A stretch of 64,000 nt of DNA from SZUA-100 sp965248135. Its GTDB lineage: Bacteria > Pseudomonadota > Alphaproteobacteria > Rhizobiales > Rhizobiaceae. The notes under the pieces were generated by a model. It ran no database searches. It was given only the letters and a program-made list of their open reading frames with translations, and had not been told where the DNA came from. Each line of letters begins with the position of its first letter. The first letter of the stretch is position 1. Position numbers and translations under genes: made by a program. Below, piece by piece: positions 54,782-63,031 of the stretch. The stretch covers positions 1,488,001 through 1,552,000 of the forward strand of contig CBDFIN010000012.1 in assembly GCA_965248135.1 (NCBI GenBank), given 5' to 3'.

Positions 54782-55771
54782 ATGGACGACGATATCCCCG
54801 AACTTGAAATAAAACTCACTAAAGAAATGATAGCTGCGGCCAAGCCTGTCGGTAAAGGAGCCGATTTACGCAATCTGATCATTGCACTGCGGCTTTTAGG
54901 AGTATTTGGCACCGACAAGAACAGCAACAAATATATCTCGCATCGTATCTATGTCACGAGCATGACCCGAAAAAGAGATAAGAATGGCCATTGGCAGGAC
55001 GTTCTGAACGATCAGTATGCGGTTGATCGCATTAATAATATTTTGGATAGCAAACATCCTGTTACAGAACCGGAAATGGCATACCTGCGGCTTTGTGTTC
55101 GTAAAGCATTCGGTCATAATCGCGGTGCGGTTATTAATGATGAGGAGATTCTCGACGGAAGTGCACATCTTCTCTTGTGCCGGATTATGTCAGAGTCTCC
55201 AAAGCTTGATTGGTCACATATTGATCCGATTGAGGCGTTGCAAACTCTGGCGCTTACCTGTGATCAGCAAATCGATATTAATTTCAATCCTATCAAATCA
55301 ACCCAGCGGTGGGCTGACCAGGATGATGGGCATCAGCCGGAATTCCCGGAACACAAGCATTACGTAGTGAAGCAGGGGACAAAATTCTATCTGACAATTC
55401 CAAGAAAACAGTCACGGAGTAAACCGTTGGTCCTGAACTTTGCCCAATCGACAGGACACACCCCAAAAAGCAATATTGAGGCTCGTGCCCAGATGATGGC
55501 CCACATTGTCGAGACCGACGACAGGCAAGGCCCGTGGCGTATTTCAAAACGCAATAACAAACCATTTACTATCAGGGATAACCGGGGTGTATTCGGCTTC
55601 TTGGCTATCGTCGGTGCAGGTCTTTCAGCAGATCAACTGTTTCCAGAGGATTTTGATCCTTACGCTCTTACGAATGGTGAGTTACAGCATCTTTTCGAGC
55701 AATTGATCAAAATTTCAACTTCAGGAAACCGCCCAAAAATGGGAATGTTTTTCTATACGGTTCAACCTTGA
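54782..55771 (+). CDS. Unrecognised protein between TerY-like and CHAT genes
   Basis: A 329-residue soluble protein; no family was recognised. The N-terminal 130 residues are helical and charged. Residues about 200-235 are strand-rich (HYVVKQGTKFYLTIPRK). The C-terminus has GVFGFLAIVGAGLSADQLFPED. ATG 54782 is preferred over ATG 54776 because GGTGGAG is correctly spaced for it. It follows the vWA gene in the same direction and overlaps the end of the CHAT gene by 10 bp tail to tail, so the three are tightly packed. It may be the substrate or effector of the system. Confidence 0.7.
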   Translation: MDDDIPELEIKLTKEMIAAAKPVGKGADLRNLIIALRLLGVFGTDKNSNKYISHRIYVTSMTRKRDKNGHWQDVLNDQYAVDRINNILDSKHPVTEPEMAYLRLCVRKAFGHNRGAVINDEEILDGSAHLLLCRIMSESPKLDWSHIDPIEALQTLALTCDQQIDINFNPIKSTQRWADQDDGHQPEFPEHKHYVVKQGTKFYLTIPRKQSRSKPLVLNFAQSTGHTPKSNIEARAQMMAHIVETDDRQGPWRISKRNNKPFTIRDNRGVFGFLAIVGAGLSADQLFPEDFDPYALTNGELQHLFEQLIKISTSGNRPKMGMFFYTVQP

Positions 55772-58458
55772 TGCAAAATGTAGCCAGCCCAGTAAAACGG
55801 ATGTGCAAAGGGATACGGATCAGTATCCCTTTCATCATCTTCCTGATCTACAAGCCTTAACGAAGTTTGCCACCTCAAATGATTATGCAACTGGCCTATA
55901 CTCAATTCCCGCAAATATCTTTGGGAACGCGACAGAGCTTTGGCGATGTCTGTTCCTGAGGCCAATTCATCGTAAAACCGCTCAATTAATATCCGGGTTG
56001 CCAAATCATCTACTGGCCACAATGTGCTAATTACAGCTTTTGCCCCTGCCTCTAGAAAACTTCTTGGTAATCCAAATCCTTCATTTGGTAGACGATTGTA
56101 GTCGGAGACACCGGTTTCGCAGGCGGCAATCACAACTAAAGAACAATCCTTCAACATCGCATTTTCATATACCCATCTGGCGGTGAGAATGTTTTGGTCC
56201 GGACAGCGAATTCCACCCCCATCAATATATCCAAAATCGTGCTGCCCATGACAGGTGAAGTGCAGGATGCCCAGTTGACTGTGATTTTTGAGCGCAATTT
56301 GAATGTCTTTAAGTGTGTTGGGAGACTGCGTGATTTGAAACCGCTCTTTTAAAGCTTCCGTTTCTGCTGCCGCCTGCATAAGCCCTTTGTCAACAATATG
56401 TGTGACATGGGTAATATTTCGAAGGTATGAGGTTTTGGGCAATGAACCATATGCAAGCGCGAACTGGTCAGACCATGTTTGACCGGTTTCAAAACTCCTG
56501 AGTGCACCAAACGGAACCTCGGACCATTTGCCATGGGCATGAATGGAAAGGCGCTCAATACCATGATCGTGTAATTTTTCCACAAGTCGTTTGTTGCCAT
56601 CAGAAAGCTCATCAACCCATCGTTTAAGAGCCTTTTTAAAGTGAGCGGAAAATTGATCATCTGTAAATGTCTTGCGTATCTCAAGATAGCTTTCTTCACC
56701 GCCATTTTGTGGTTCTGCCCAGAAATCATATCCAAGCTTTGGCAACATGATCAATTGTTTTTCGTCAGCAAAACAAGCAACCACAAGTGCCCATTCTTCA
56801 ATTTGTGGGTTGAAAAAGTAAAGTTGAGCTTCATTTCTTTTTAGCTTGGCAAGCTGAAGCTCTCCTTGATCAAATAATATCCCGTAAAAGCGTAATCCAG
56901 ACTGAATTGCGGCCTCTGGACCCGATTCCAACATGGCCCCGATAATGCCCAGATCACAGATATCACTCATTTCACTGATGAGCCGCATTTTTTCATCAAG
57001 ATTTTTGGTGGCAGAAATCAGAGCCATCGCGTGATCAAATACTTCTGTGGCGATGTCCCACAAATCCCTTGAGTGATCTTGAAGCCCGGCAACAAGTGCA
57101 CAATGTCGTTTGTAACGCAGCCAATTTCCGGGATTTTCACTCGGGTCAAAACTTCCATCAATCGAATTAAGAATACCAGCGGCTTCTTCCACGCAATCAA
57201 CGGAATGATTCTGGCTGATATCAATCAAAATTACAGCCTTGTTGAGGCGCAACATGGGTGCTGTGGGGTGATTATTTTCAGTAGCCAGTTGATAGGCTTG
57301 CTCAAGGACTTTTATGGCTGCATTGCAATTGCGCAAGGCATTGCCCGTACTTCGGTCGCTCAAAGCTGAAGATAGGTTGAGCATAGCTGTAAGTTTTATT
57401 TCTATTGGAGCATTTTCATCGCAGAGTTTTAGTGCCTCTCGACAATATCGTATTGCAGATTCCTCAGCGGATGTTTTAGTAAATGGAATTTGCTGAATTG
57501 CTACCGATGCTAGATTAACAAGTGATTGAGCACGGCCATAGGGATCAATTTCTAGCCGGTAGACTCTCAATGCGGCTCTGTGTGCTTTTTCTGCACGGGC
57601 AAGATTGTCTTCTCGCCGTCCTGTCACCCGTTCCCACAATGCTGAGCCCAAGGCCGTTTGGGCAGTTGCCCATAAAATTTGATCGTTCTTTCGTTTGATA
57701 TTGTGTAGTGCGCTCTCAGCCAGCAAGATAGCCTCTTCACTTCTGGCGGTTTGTTCTCGTTTGAAAGTTTCAGACAAGGCAAAGCTCAAGTAAATTTGAG
57801 ATCTTGCTTTTTCCTCAATTTGGTCAACGCTTTCAAACGCATCGATAGATATCTGGAAGGCCAAAATGGCTTTTTCCAGAATTGGATCACGGTATCCGGC
57901 ACCTAAACCAAGTAAATGGATGCCAAGAGTTTGTTTGATTTCTCCAAAAAGAAAGGGATCGTCTTCTCGATCAAAACCATCACAGGCACGTTCGCAAAAC
58001 TCTTTGACTGAATAACCCTGATAGGTATTTTTGCCGGATTCCATTAGCAAGTTAGCGAGATGAAGCAATACTCCAGCTCTATAAACCCCATCTGATACCG
58101 GAAATTTGTCAAGGGCTGCAAAAAACGCTTTTCTTGCTTTTCCGGTCTTCCCCAAAAGCATCGCCATTGTACCGCACATATAGTGAATGCGGGCTTTCTG
58201 AAAATTGGTGCCACCAATCTCCGAAAATTGTAGCAATAGATCAAGCCCACGTGCGGTGCCTCGAACCAGCTGTTTGTCCAAATTACCAAGGCGCCATTCT
58301 GCGTTTTCAGGTAAAAAGCTGCGAAAGGCCAGTTCCAAACAGAAACGGTCTTCTGCTGGGTAAAGGTCAATATTTTGGTCAAGCAGATCGAAAATTTCGA
58401 CTTCGTTGCCTGGTTCTTCAAGAAATCTTCGAATTTGTTTTTTCTTTGAAATTGCCAA
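55762..58458 (-). CDS. TPR-CHAT caspase-like protease
   Basis: An 898-residue protein. The first 530 or so residues are helical repeats of TPR type (for example KARKAFFAALDKFP, ALRVYRLEIDPYGRAQSLVNLA). The C-terminal 300 residues are a CHAT peptidase domain with catalytic His737 in LHFTCHGQ and Cys780 in VVIAACETG, plus VISTLWPVDD and the typical HPFYWAGYIL end. Both catalytic residues are present. The start is a TTG at 58458 after AGGAA. CHAT proteases are activated effectors in several bacterial immune systems; here the TPR part would be the sensor or docking arm. Confidence 0.87.
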   Translation of the reverse strand: MAISKKKQIRRFLEEPGNEVEIFDLLDQNIDLYPAEDRFCLELAFRSFLPENAEWRLGNLDKQLVRGTARGLDLLLQFSEIGGTNFQKARIHYMCGTMAMLLGKTGKARKAFFAALDKFPVSDGVYRAGVLLHLANLLMESGKNTYQGYSVKEFCERACDGFDREDDPFLFGEIKQTLGIHLLGLGAGYRDPILEKAILAFQISIDAFESVDQIEEKARSQIYLSFALSETFKREQTARSEEAILLAESALHNIKRKNDQILWATAQTALGSALWERVTGRREDNLARAEKAHRAALRVYRLEIDPYGRAQSLVNLASVAIQQIPFTKTSAEESAIRYCREALKLCDENAPIEIKLTAMLNLSSALSDRSTGNALRNCNAAIKVLEQAYQLATENNHPTAPMLRLNKAVILIDISQNHSVDCVEEAAGILNSIDGSFDPSENPGNWLRYKRHCALVAGLQDHSRDLWDIATEVFDHAMALISATKNLDEKMRLISEMSDICDLGIIGAMLESGPEAAIQSGLRFYGILFDQGELQLAKLKRNEAQLYFFNPQIEEWALVVACFADEKQLIMLPKLGYDFWAEPQNGGEESYLEIRKTFTDDQFSAHFKKALKRWVDELSDGNKRLVEKLHDHGIERLSIHAHGKWSEVPFGALRSFETGQTWSDQFALAYGSLPKTSYLRNITHVTHIVDKGLMQAAAETEALKERFQITQSPNTLKDIQIALKNHSQLGILHFTCHGQHDFGYIDGGGIRCPDQNILTARWVYENAMLKDCSLVVIAACETGVSDYNRLPNEGFGLPRSFLEAGAKAVISTLWPVDDLATRILIERFYDELASGTDIAKALSRSQRYLRELSIGQLHNHLRWQTSLRLVDQEDDERDTDPYPFAHPFYWAGYILHQG

Positions 58459-58556
58459 TTGAGCTGTTCCTACTTGCCATCAATTTTGTGATGCTACCAT
58501 ATGTAGAAAAGTACCCCACAAATTTTGCGGCGTACAAAGAACTCTTTCGGCACTGT

Positions 58557-58969
58557 TTAAAATAATTCATCCCACCAAGGGTAGCGTTTTAACCCAAACA
58601 TTTCGGGTGGAAGGACCTTGTGGTGGCCAATTTCATCCAGCTCAATGTCAGAAATTGAAGTGCCATCGATGGCTATAATCTCGTAACTCAACCACTGGGT
58701 TTTTTGATATCCCCAACAACACCGAAAACATGATACTGATAATCATCCGAAAATTGTTTCCCATCACCCTTAAGGAATGCTGCAAATTTCAATTTCGGCG
58801 AAATCGAAACTCCATCTAATGATCCGAAAGCAGGAACTTCGATCAAGGTGTATGAAATATCAGTTGAAATTGCCTCGCCAGTCGTGCGGCCATTTCCATC
58901 GAAGACCTCTTCCATAACCGAACCGTTTTCAGGGACTTGCTCGCTTGTCAAAACGTAAAACCTGTTCAT
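58557..58969 (-). pseudogene. Small protein of about 138 residues, frameshifted at an A6 run
   Basis: The frame from 58969 (GAGGAG ribosome site) gives MNRFYVLTSEQVPENGSVME and stops after DIKKPSG at 58688. If one A is added to the A6 run (58700-58705) the frame continues as KTQWLSYEIIAIDGTSIS to a stop at 58557, adding 45 residues of protein-like sequence. So the intact form is about 138 residues. No family was recognised. It sits upstream of the CHAT gene in the same direction and may belong to it. Confidence 0.6.
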
Positions 58970-59199
58970 TGATACTCTCCTCATCAAGTTAAGTTGGCTA
59001 CGCAAAATGCATAGGCAACAATCACTCGACGGGGGAGCTTGGACAGTATGTTGAAAGAGCATGTTTGAAGTGCAATGAACCCGATCCCTGAGGGATGAAA
59101 TTTATCAGGCAACTTCATGAGCCATTATTCAATAATTTAATTTGTTGTCAAATATTTTGGATATTTTCTTGGTAGTGAAGGCTGAGGTATTGGCCGCAA

Positions 59200-59712
59200 T
59201 TACTTATCAAAACCATTGCTCTTCAAATCAACCATGCGCACAAACATTGCCCGTTTTGGATCATGGGGTAAATCTTCAAATCCCCATGCCCGATAAAACT
59301 CCCGTACCTGATCATCAAGCGGATGGGTGAGCACACCGTAACCACCAACCAGTTCTGTCAGCTTAACTGAGGTTTGCAGGGCAAATTGCAACAGCGATCT
59401 GGCATAGCCCTTGCCCTGATAGGTTTCGTCGACAGCCAATTGCCCGAGCAAAACAATTGGCAAGGGGTCTGGTTTATTTCGCTGGTCTCGTTTGGAAACA
59501 AATGCCCGTTCTATAGAGCCGGTGCTCAAGGTTACGTAACCTGCAATCGTACTCGGTTCATCGCCTTCGACCACATAGGTGCGCGAAACCCCGTCCTTGT
59601 GATTGCGCCAGGCATTTCGAAGGAACCAGTTGTTGAGAGTTTCCCGGCCACAATCAAATTGTGCCCTGTTATCGGCTTCCTCAAGCGGTCGTGGCTTCAC
59701 TATTTTTCCCAT
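59200..59712 (-). CDS. GNAT acetyltransferase toxin (TacT/AtaT-like)
   Basis: A 170-residue GNAT. The acetyl-CoA loop reads VDETYQGKGYARSLL, preceded by IVLLGQLAV. Such enzymes acetylate charged tRNAs when paired with a DUF1778 antitoxin. It overlaps that antitoxin gene by 13 bp downstream of it, the usual order. The C-terminus has FYRAWGFEDLPHDPKRAMF, normal for the family. Confidence 0.88.
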   Translation of the reverse strand: MGKIVKPRPLEEADNRAQFDCGRETLNNWFLRNAWRNHKDGVSRTYVVEGDEPSTIAGYVTLSTGSIERAFVSKRDQRNKPDPLPIVLLGQLAVDETYQGKGYARSLLQFALQTSVKLTELVGGYGVLTHPLDDQVREFYRAWGFEDLPHDPKRAMFVRMVDLKSNGFDK

Positions 59713-59966
59713 ACCGGAGATGATTGAGCCAGTTTACGCAAAGCTGGAATATTTTTGGCCGGGGCATTCATCCAGGCCTCAAGAGCTTCCCACTTTTCAG
59801 CAGGAATGATTACAAGACGACGATCCAGCAATTCTTCCTCTGCGGCTTCAAGGGCCTTGCGGCGAACAAAATCACTGAGGTTTGTGCGTGTTTGTGAGGC
59901 GGCATCTTCCAGAAGCTGCCGCTCATTGCTGGTAACCCGGACGCTAAGGATTGAGGCTTGTGACAT
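59700..59966 (-). CDS. DUF1778 antitoxin (TacA-like)
   Basis: An 88-residue ribbon-helix-helix antitoxin. The N-terminal RHH covers LSVRVTSNERQLLEDAASQTR and NLSDFVRRKALEAAEE; the C-terminal tail (residues about 45-88) would wrap the toxin. The start is 59966. The upstream palindrome at 59996 is its probable operator. Confidence 0.87.
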   Translation of the reverse strand: MSQASILSVRVTSNERQLLEDAASQTRTNLSDFVRRKALEAAEEELLDRRLVIIPAEKWEALEAWMNAPAKNIPALRKLAQSSPVWEK

Positions 59967-59995
59967 GGTCTCTTGCTTTACTGGTATGACTATTC

Positions 59996-60014
59996 TGTAT
60001 GATAATGTCATACA
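59996..60014. promoter_or_regulatory. Operator palindrome of the DUF1778-GNAT operon
   Basis: TGTATGATAATGTCATACA has perfect 7-bp arms around a 5-bp centre, 30 bp upstream of the antitoxin start. A further half-site GTATGAC lies at about 59984-59990. It matches the expected binding mode of an RHH antitoxin. Confidence 0.7.
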
Positions 60015-60194
60015 AATGGCAATTATGCAAGAAAATTGATCATTTTCCCGCCTGCAAAATGCAAATATTCGATTGCTTGCGGCCAGATCAATTGTGCAGT
60101 TGGGATATGCAAACAGTACATTAATTTCGGATGAAGAACACAAAGTCCCGGAAAGGTTCTTTTGAATAGAGTTTCCCCATTTTAACCAAACAAA

Positions 60195-60404
60195 ATGAAT
60201 CAAATGGGAGACGAAACCAAACCCTCCGGCAAGCATTTATCAGGAGATCGCCGTATTACAATTGCCGGTGCAAGGCGAATGTTGGGAATGATCAGTCGCA
60301 ATTATTCCGATGAGGAAATATGTGATATTCTGGATATTCTTTATGGCATGGCCGAGGAGGCCTATGAGGATTATCGCGACGGACCCAGTAAGCCAGAATC
60401 TTGA
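60195..60404 (+). CDS. Small island protein, unrecognised
   Basis: A 69-residue protein, mostly helical, with RMLGMISRNYSDEEICDILDIL and an acidic C-terminus. It is convergent with the recombinase gene and has a weak ribosome site. The helical EEICDILDILYGMAEE pattern resembles small proteins often found next to island recombinases, but no function can be assigned. Confidence 0.5.
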   Translation: MNQMGDETKPSGKHLSGDRRITIAGARRMLGMISRNYSDEEICDILDILYGMAEEAYEDYRDGPSKPES

Positions 60405-60438
60405 TATTGGCGGAAATGGGATTGTGAGCGCGTCACTC

Positions 60439-62163
60439 TTACCAGCGGGCTGCAAGAACATCCTGCTCAAAGGAGTTCCATTGCATGGACAGTTGCCCAG
60501 CCAACAGGTTTTCATCGCAACCTGTACTGTCGTTAAGCCGGTAAACAAGCGTTAAATCGGGTGTTCCATCAGCCAGATCAGCGTAAGTTGGTCGGCTTTT
60601 GAATATGAAGCGCCAGATTTTCTCCAGTTTCTCCTTCGTTGGGGCGGAAAACACATGTGGTTTGGGGTGTTCCATTAGTTTTTTGGCAATCTGGAAATAG
60701 GCGGAGATTTCATCTTCTTTGATGCCGGTTGAGCGAAGCTGTTTTTCTGAAGCCTTGATACACCCTTCCAATTCCTCGACCTGTTGCTCAAGCTTCTCCT
60801 GGAAAATCAAAGATTTACATGTCGGGATACGGTCGATCAATGACGTCTGTCTTTGGCGCAGTGTATCGATGTGGGTCTTTATCTGATCCGCGTCCATTTT
60901 TGCCGCTCGGTTTTTCTGAATCCACACGTCGCGTACTACTTCGCGAAACAGTGGCAGAAACCCAGGTTTCGCCTGAAGCTTTTCCAGATAGTTGGCAACC
61001 GTCTCTTCGAACTCTGTTTTATTGACACCAAAATATTTATGCCTCCTGCTGCAATGGTAGTAGCCAAAATACTGGCCGGATTTTCCCTTTGAGCGGGAGG
61101 CGACCAGTGGTTTTCCGCATTGGACACAGGCAACAACATGACGCAGAAGAAAATCAGGATTGTGCCTGTGGTTTTGATATTCTTCTCTGTTTTCAATAAT
61201 TGAAAGTTGACCATTTGGGGGTTTTTCAATGCGAAGTTTCCCCCTGTTGGCTCGATTAAACAATTCGATGGAGATCAGCGGTTCAATCGGTGCCAGAACT
61301 GGATTGCCATTATTCCACTGCTCGCATTTCACTCCACAATAAATAGTACGCATGAGATATTTGCGAAGCTGTTTTGGTGTCAATTGTTGAGGCTGGGTTT
61401 GGCCAAGGACTTTACGGCTTTCCTTGTCGTAGATATTCGTTTTGCGGGACTGATAACCCATCGCATTTATGGCCTCGCAGATCGCATCATCCTGCCAGCT
61501 TCCCTCCGCACACAATTGAAACATGCGTATTATCCACGGAGCTTCGGTTTCATCTGCCACCATAATGGTCTTTTTCTTTCCGTCTTCAGTAGTGATTTTC
61601 AGGTTCCGGTATCCAAAATTGGATCCCCGACATTGATAGCCATCACGGGTCAATTGTATCTGCTGTCCAATGGTTCGGGTTAGAATGTCGGAAGCCTCTG
61701 ACCGTGCTTTTTCCGCCATAAATACTTCAGCAAAGTGGCTTGGCGATTCAATTGACCATTGATATTCAACTCCAAGGTGCTGAAGCCGGTTTCTTTCCGG
61801 TTGAATGATGCCGGTGGTATCGATCAGCACAACATTAAGCTCTCGCATCCGCCGCTTGAGGCTGAGATAGATTTCCGAACCGCCTCGGGTAAACCGGTCG
61901 ATGTCGCCAATAATCACAAACTGAATGTCGGGATTGTCGGCAAGAAATTCAAACAGTTCATCTATGATTGGTCTGTCAGTCTTCCTGCCGGAATAGTGCT
62001 CGGTGAAAAACCGCACGATATCAATCTTCTCGCGTTGAGCGACGTATTCGGTTTTTCGACGTTGTGTCTCAATACTCTCGCCTTCCTGAAACTGCCGGTC
62101 GGTCGAAACACGCAACAAAGCGGCCCCAAGACGTTGCTGCGAAGCCTTTTGACGAATGTTCAT
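60439..62163 (-). CDS. Large serine recombinase
   Basis: A 574-residue large serine recombinase. The catalytic domain (residues about 10-150) has the nucleophile in LLRVSTDRQ, and SIETQRRK, YSGRKTDRP and DIDRFTRGG motifs. The recombinase domain (about 190-300) is followed by a zinc ribbon with CVQCGKPL and YYHCSRR (about 355-385) and a coiled coil (about 430-500). It could integrate or excise the island. Its own att site is not identified; tRNA genes are more usual sites for tyrosine integrases, which leaves the link to tRNA-Leu open. Confidence 0.88.
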   Translation of the reverse strand: MNIRQKASQQRLGAALLRVSTDRQFQEGESIETQRRKTEYVAQREKIDIVRFFTEHYSGRKTDRPIIDELFEFLADNPDIQFVIIGDIDRFTRGGSEIYLSLKRRMRELNVVLIDTTGIIQPERNRLQHLGVEYQWSIESPSHFAEVFMAEKARSEASDILTRTIGQQIQLTRDGYQCRGSNFGYRNLKITTEDGKKKTIMVADETEAPWIIRMFQLCAEGSWQDDAICEAINAMGYQSRKTNIYDKESRKVLGQTQPQQLTPKQLRKYLMRTIYCGVKCEQWNNGNPVLAPIEPLISIELFNRANRGKLRIEKPPNGQLSIIENREEYQNHRHNPDFLLRHVVACVQCGKPLVASRSKGKSGQYFGYYHCSRRHKYFGVNKTEFEETVANYLEKLQAKPGFLPLFREVVRDVWIQKNRAAKMDADQIKTHIDTLRQRQTSLIDRIPTCKSLIFQEKLEQQVEELEGCIKASEKQLRSTGIKEDEISAYFQIAKKLMEHPKPHVFSAPTKEKLEKIWRFIFKSRPTYADLADGTPDLTLVYRLNDSTGCDENLLAGQLSMQWNSFEQDVLAARW

Positions 62164-62180
62164 AGGGAGTATTGGGGAGT

Positions 62181-62453
62181 TTAGGTTTTCTTCGAGTAAC
62201 GTCTACCCATTTGACGTCTGACATTCTGCCACTTCAGTAAATTGGGTCCAGCCAGCAGTTGGTCAGGATTGGCGAGCATTCTTCCAGCTTTAGCAAGATC
62301 ATCCGGTGACAGGTTATCCAGGTTTCGGTCTGATGTTGTTGCACTCAGAAATCGGGCGGCAACTTCTATTGAATGTTGGTTTTTTGCCGTTTCTACCCTG
62401 AGATCATCGAGATCGTTACTGGTAACCGATAGCCGTTTTCCTGATTTTTCCAT
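62181..62453 (-). CDS. Small island protein upstream of recombinase
   Basis: A 90-residue charged helical protein (RLSVTSNDLDDLRVETAK, NLSPDDLAKAGRML) with no recognised family. It ends 17 bp before the recombinase start in the same direction and may be co-transcribed with it, for example as a directionality factor. That role is inferred from position only. Confidence 0.5.
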   Translation of the reverse strand: MEKSGKRLSVTSNDLDDLRVETAKNQHSIEVAARFLSATTSDRNLDNLSPDDLAKAGRMLANPDQLLAGPNLLKWQNVRRQMGRRYSKKT

Positions 62454-62491
62454 GTTGGATCAAACTACTGGTATTAGCCTGACAGTCAAAC

Positions 62492-62773
62492 CTATCGCGA
62501 TCGATCGTCTTGCGAATTTTCCCGTATCTGGTGACGATTGCGTTTGAGGGACTCGGCCCGTTGCACCGATACCCGATCCCGAAAGTCGCATTCCCTGTTG
62601 ACCCTGGTTTGCAGGTTATAGGCCCCATGGTAGGATTTCAGATAGGTGTCTCGATATTTGGTCGACAGCAGGGACAGTTTCAAATCAGGCCGTGGATATT
62701 TTGAGAGCCCATCACGGGCATCGGCAGTGCCATCACGTTCGCCGTCTTCACGGGCAACACACTCAAACATCAT
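62492..62773 (-). CDS. Small paralogous island protein B
   Basis: About 93 residues beginning MMFECVAREDGERDGTADA. The pattern EDGxxDGxxxxxDGxxxxPRPxxxxxxxxxxYxxxYxxSYxxG is shared with the adjacent upstream protein, which shows an old tandem duplication. The start at ATGATG 62773 overlaps the stop of the upstream gene. The C-terminus is Arg-rich. Function unknown. Confidence 0.5.
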   Translation of the reverse strand: MMFECVAREDGERDGTADARDGLSKYPRPDLKLSLLSTKYRDTYLKSYHGAYNLQTRVNRECDFRDRVSVQRAESLKRNRHQIRENSQDDRSR

Positions 62774-63017
62774 CACGCTCATGATCATGTTCACGGATAT
62801 GGGTTTTGCGGTTTTTCAGTTCCTCCCGGCGGGCTCGCTCCTCCCTGCCGGTGTCAAACCCCTCTTCATAGCTTTTTGCATAATATTTCGTATAACGTGG
62901 TTCTATGACACCATAGCCAACCTCGGGTCGGGGATTTTTACTACCCCCTTGCATGGCATCATGCCAGCCATCTTCAAAGCCGGTCTTTTTACCCCAGTCC
63001 TGTAAACTCATCGACAT
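62763..63017 (-). CDS. Small paralogous island protein A
   Basis: An 84-residue protein (MSMSLQDWGKKTGFEDGWHD; NPRPEVGYGV; YYAKSYEEGFDTGR) with charged C-terminus. It shares the DG...PRP...Y...SY..G pattern with the downstream protein B. It lies just downstream of the coupling-protein gene, as part of the transfer region. Function unknown. Confidence 0.58.
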   Translation of the reverse strand: MSMSLQDWGKKTGFEDGWHDAMQGGSKNPRPEVGYGVIEPRYTKYYAKSYEEGFDTGREERARREELKNRKTHIREHDHERDDV

Positions 63018-63031
63018 CTTGATTTCCTTTC

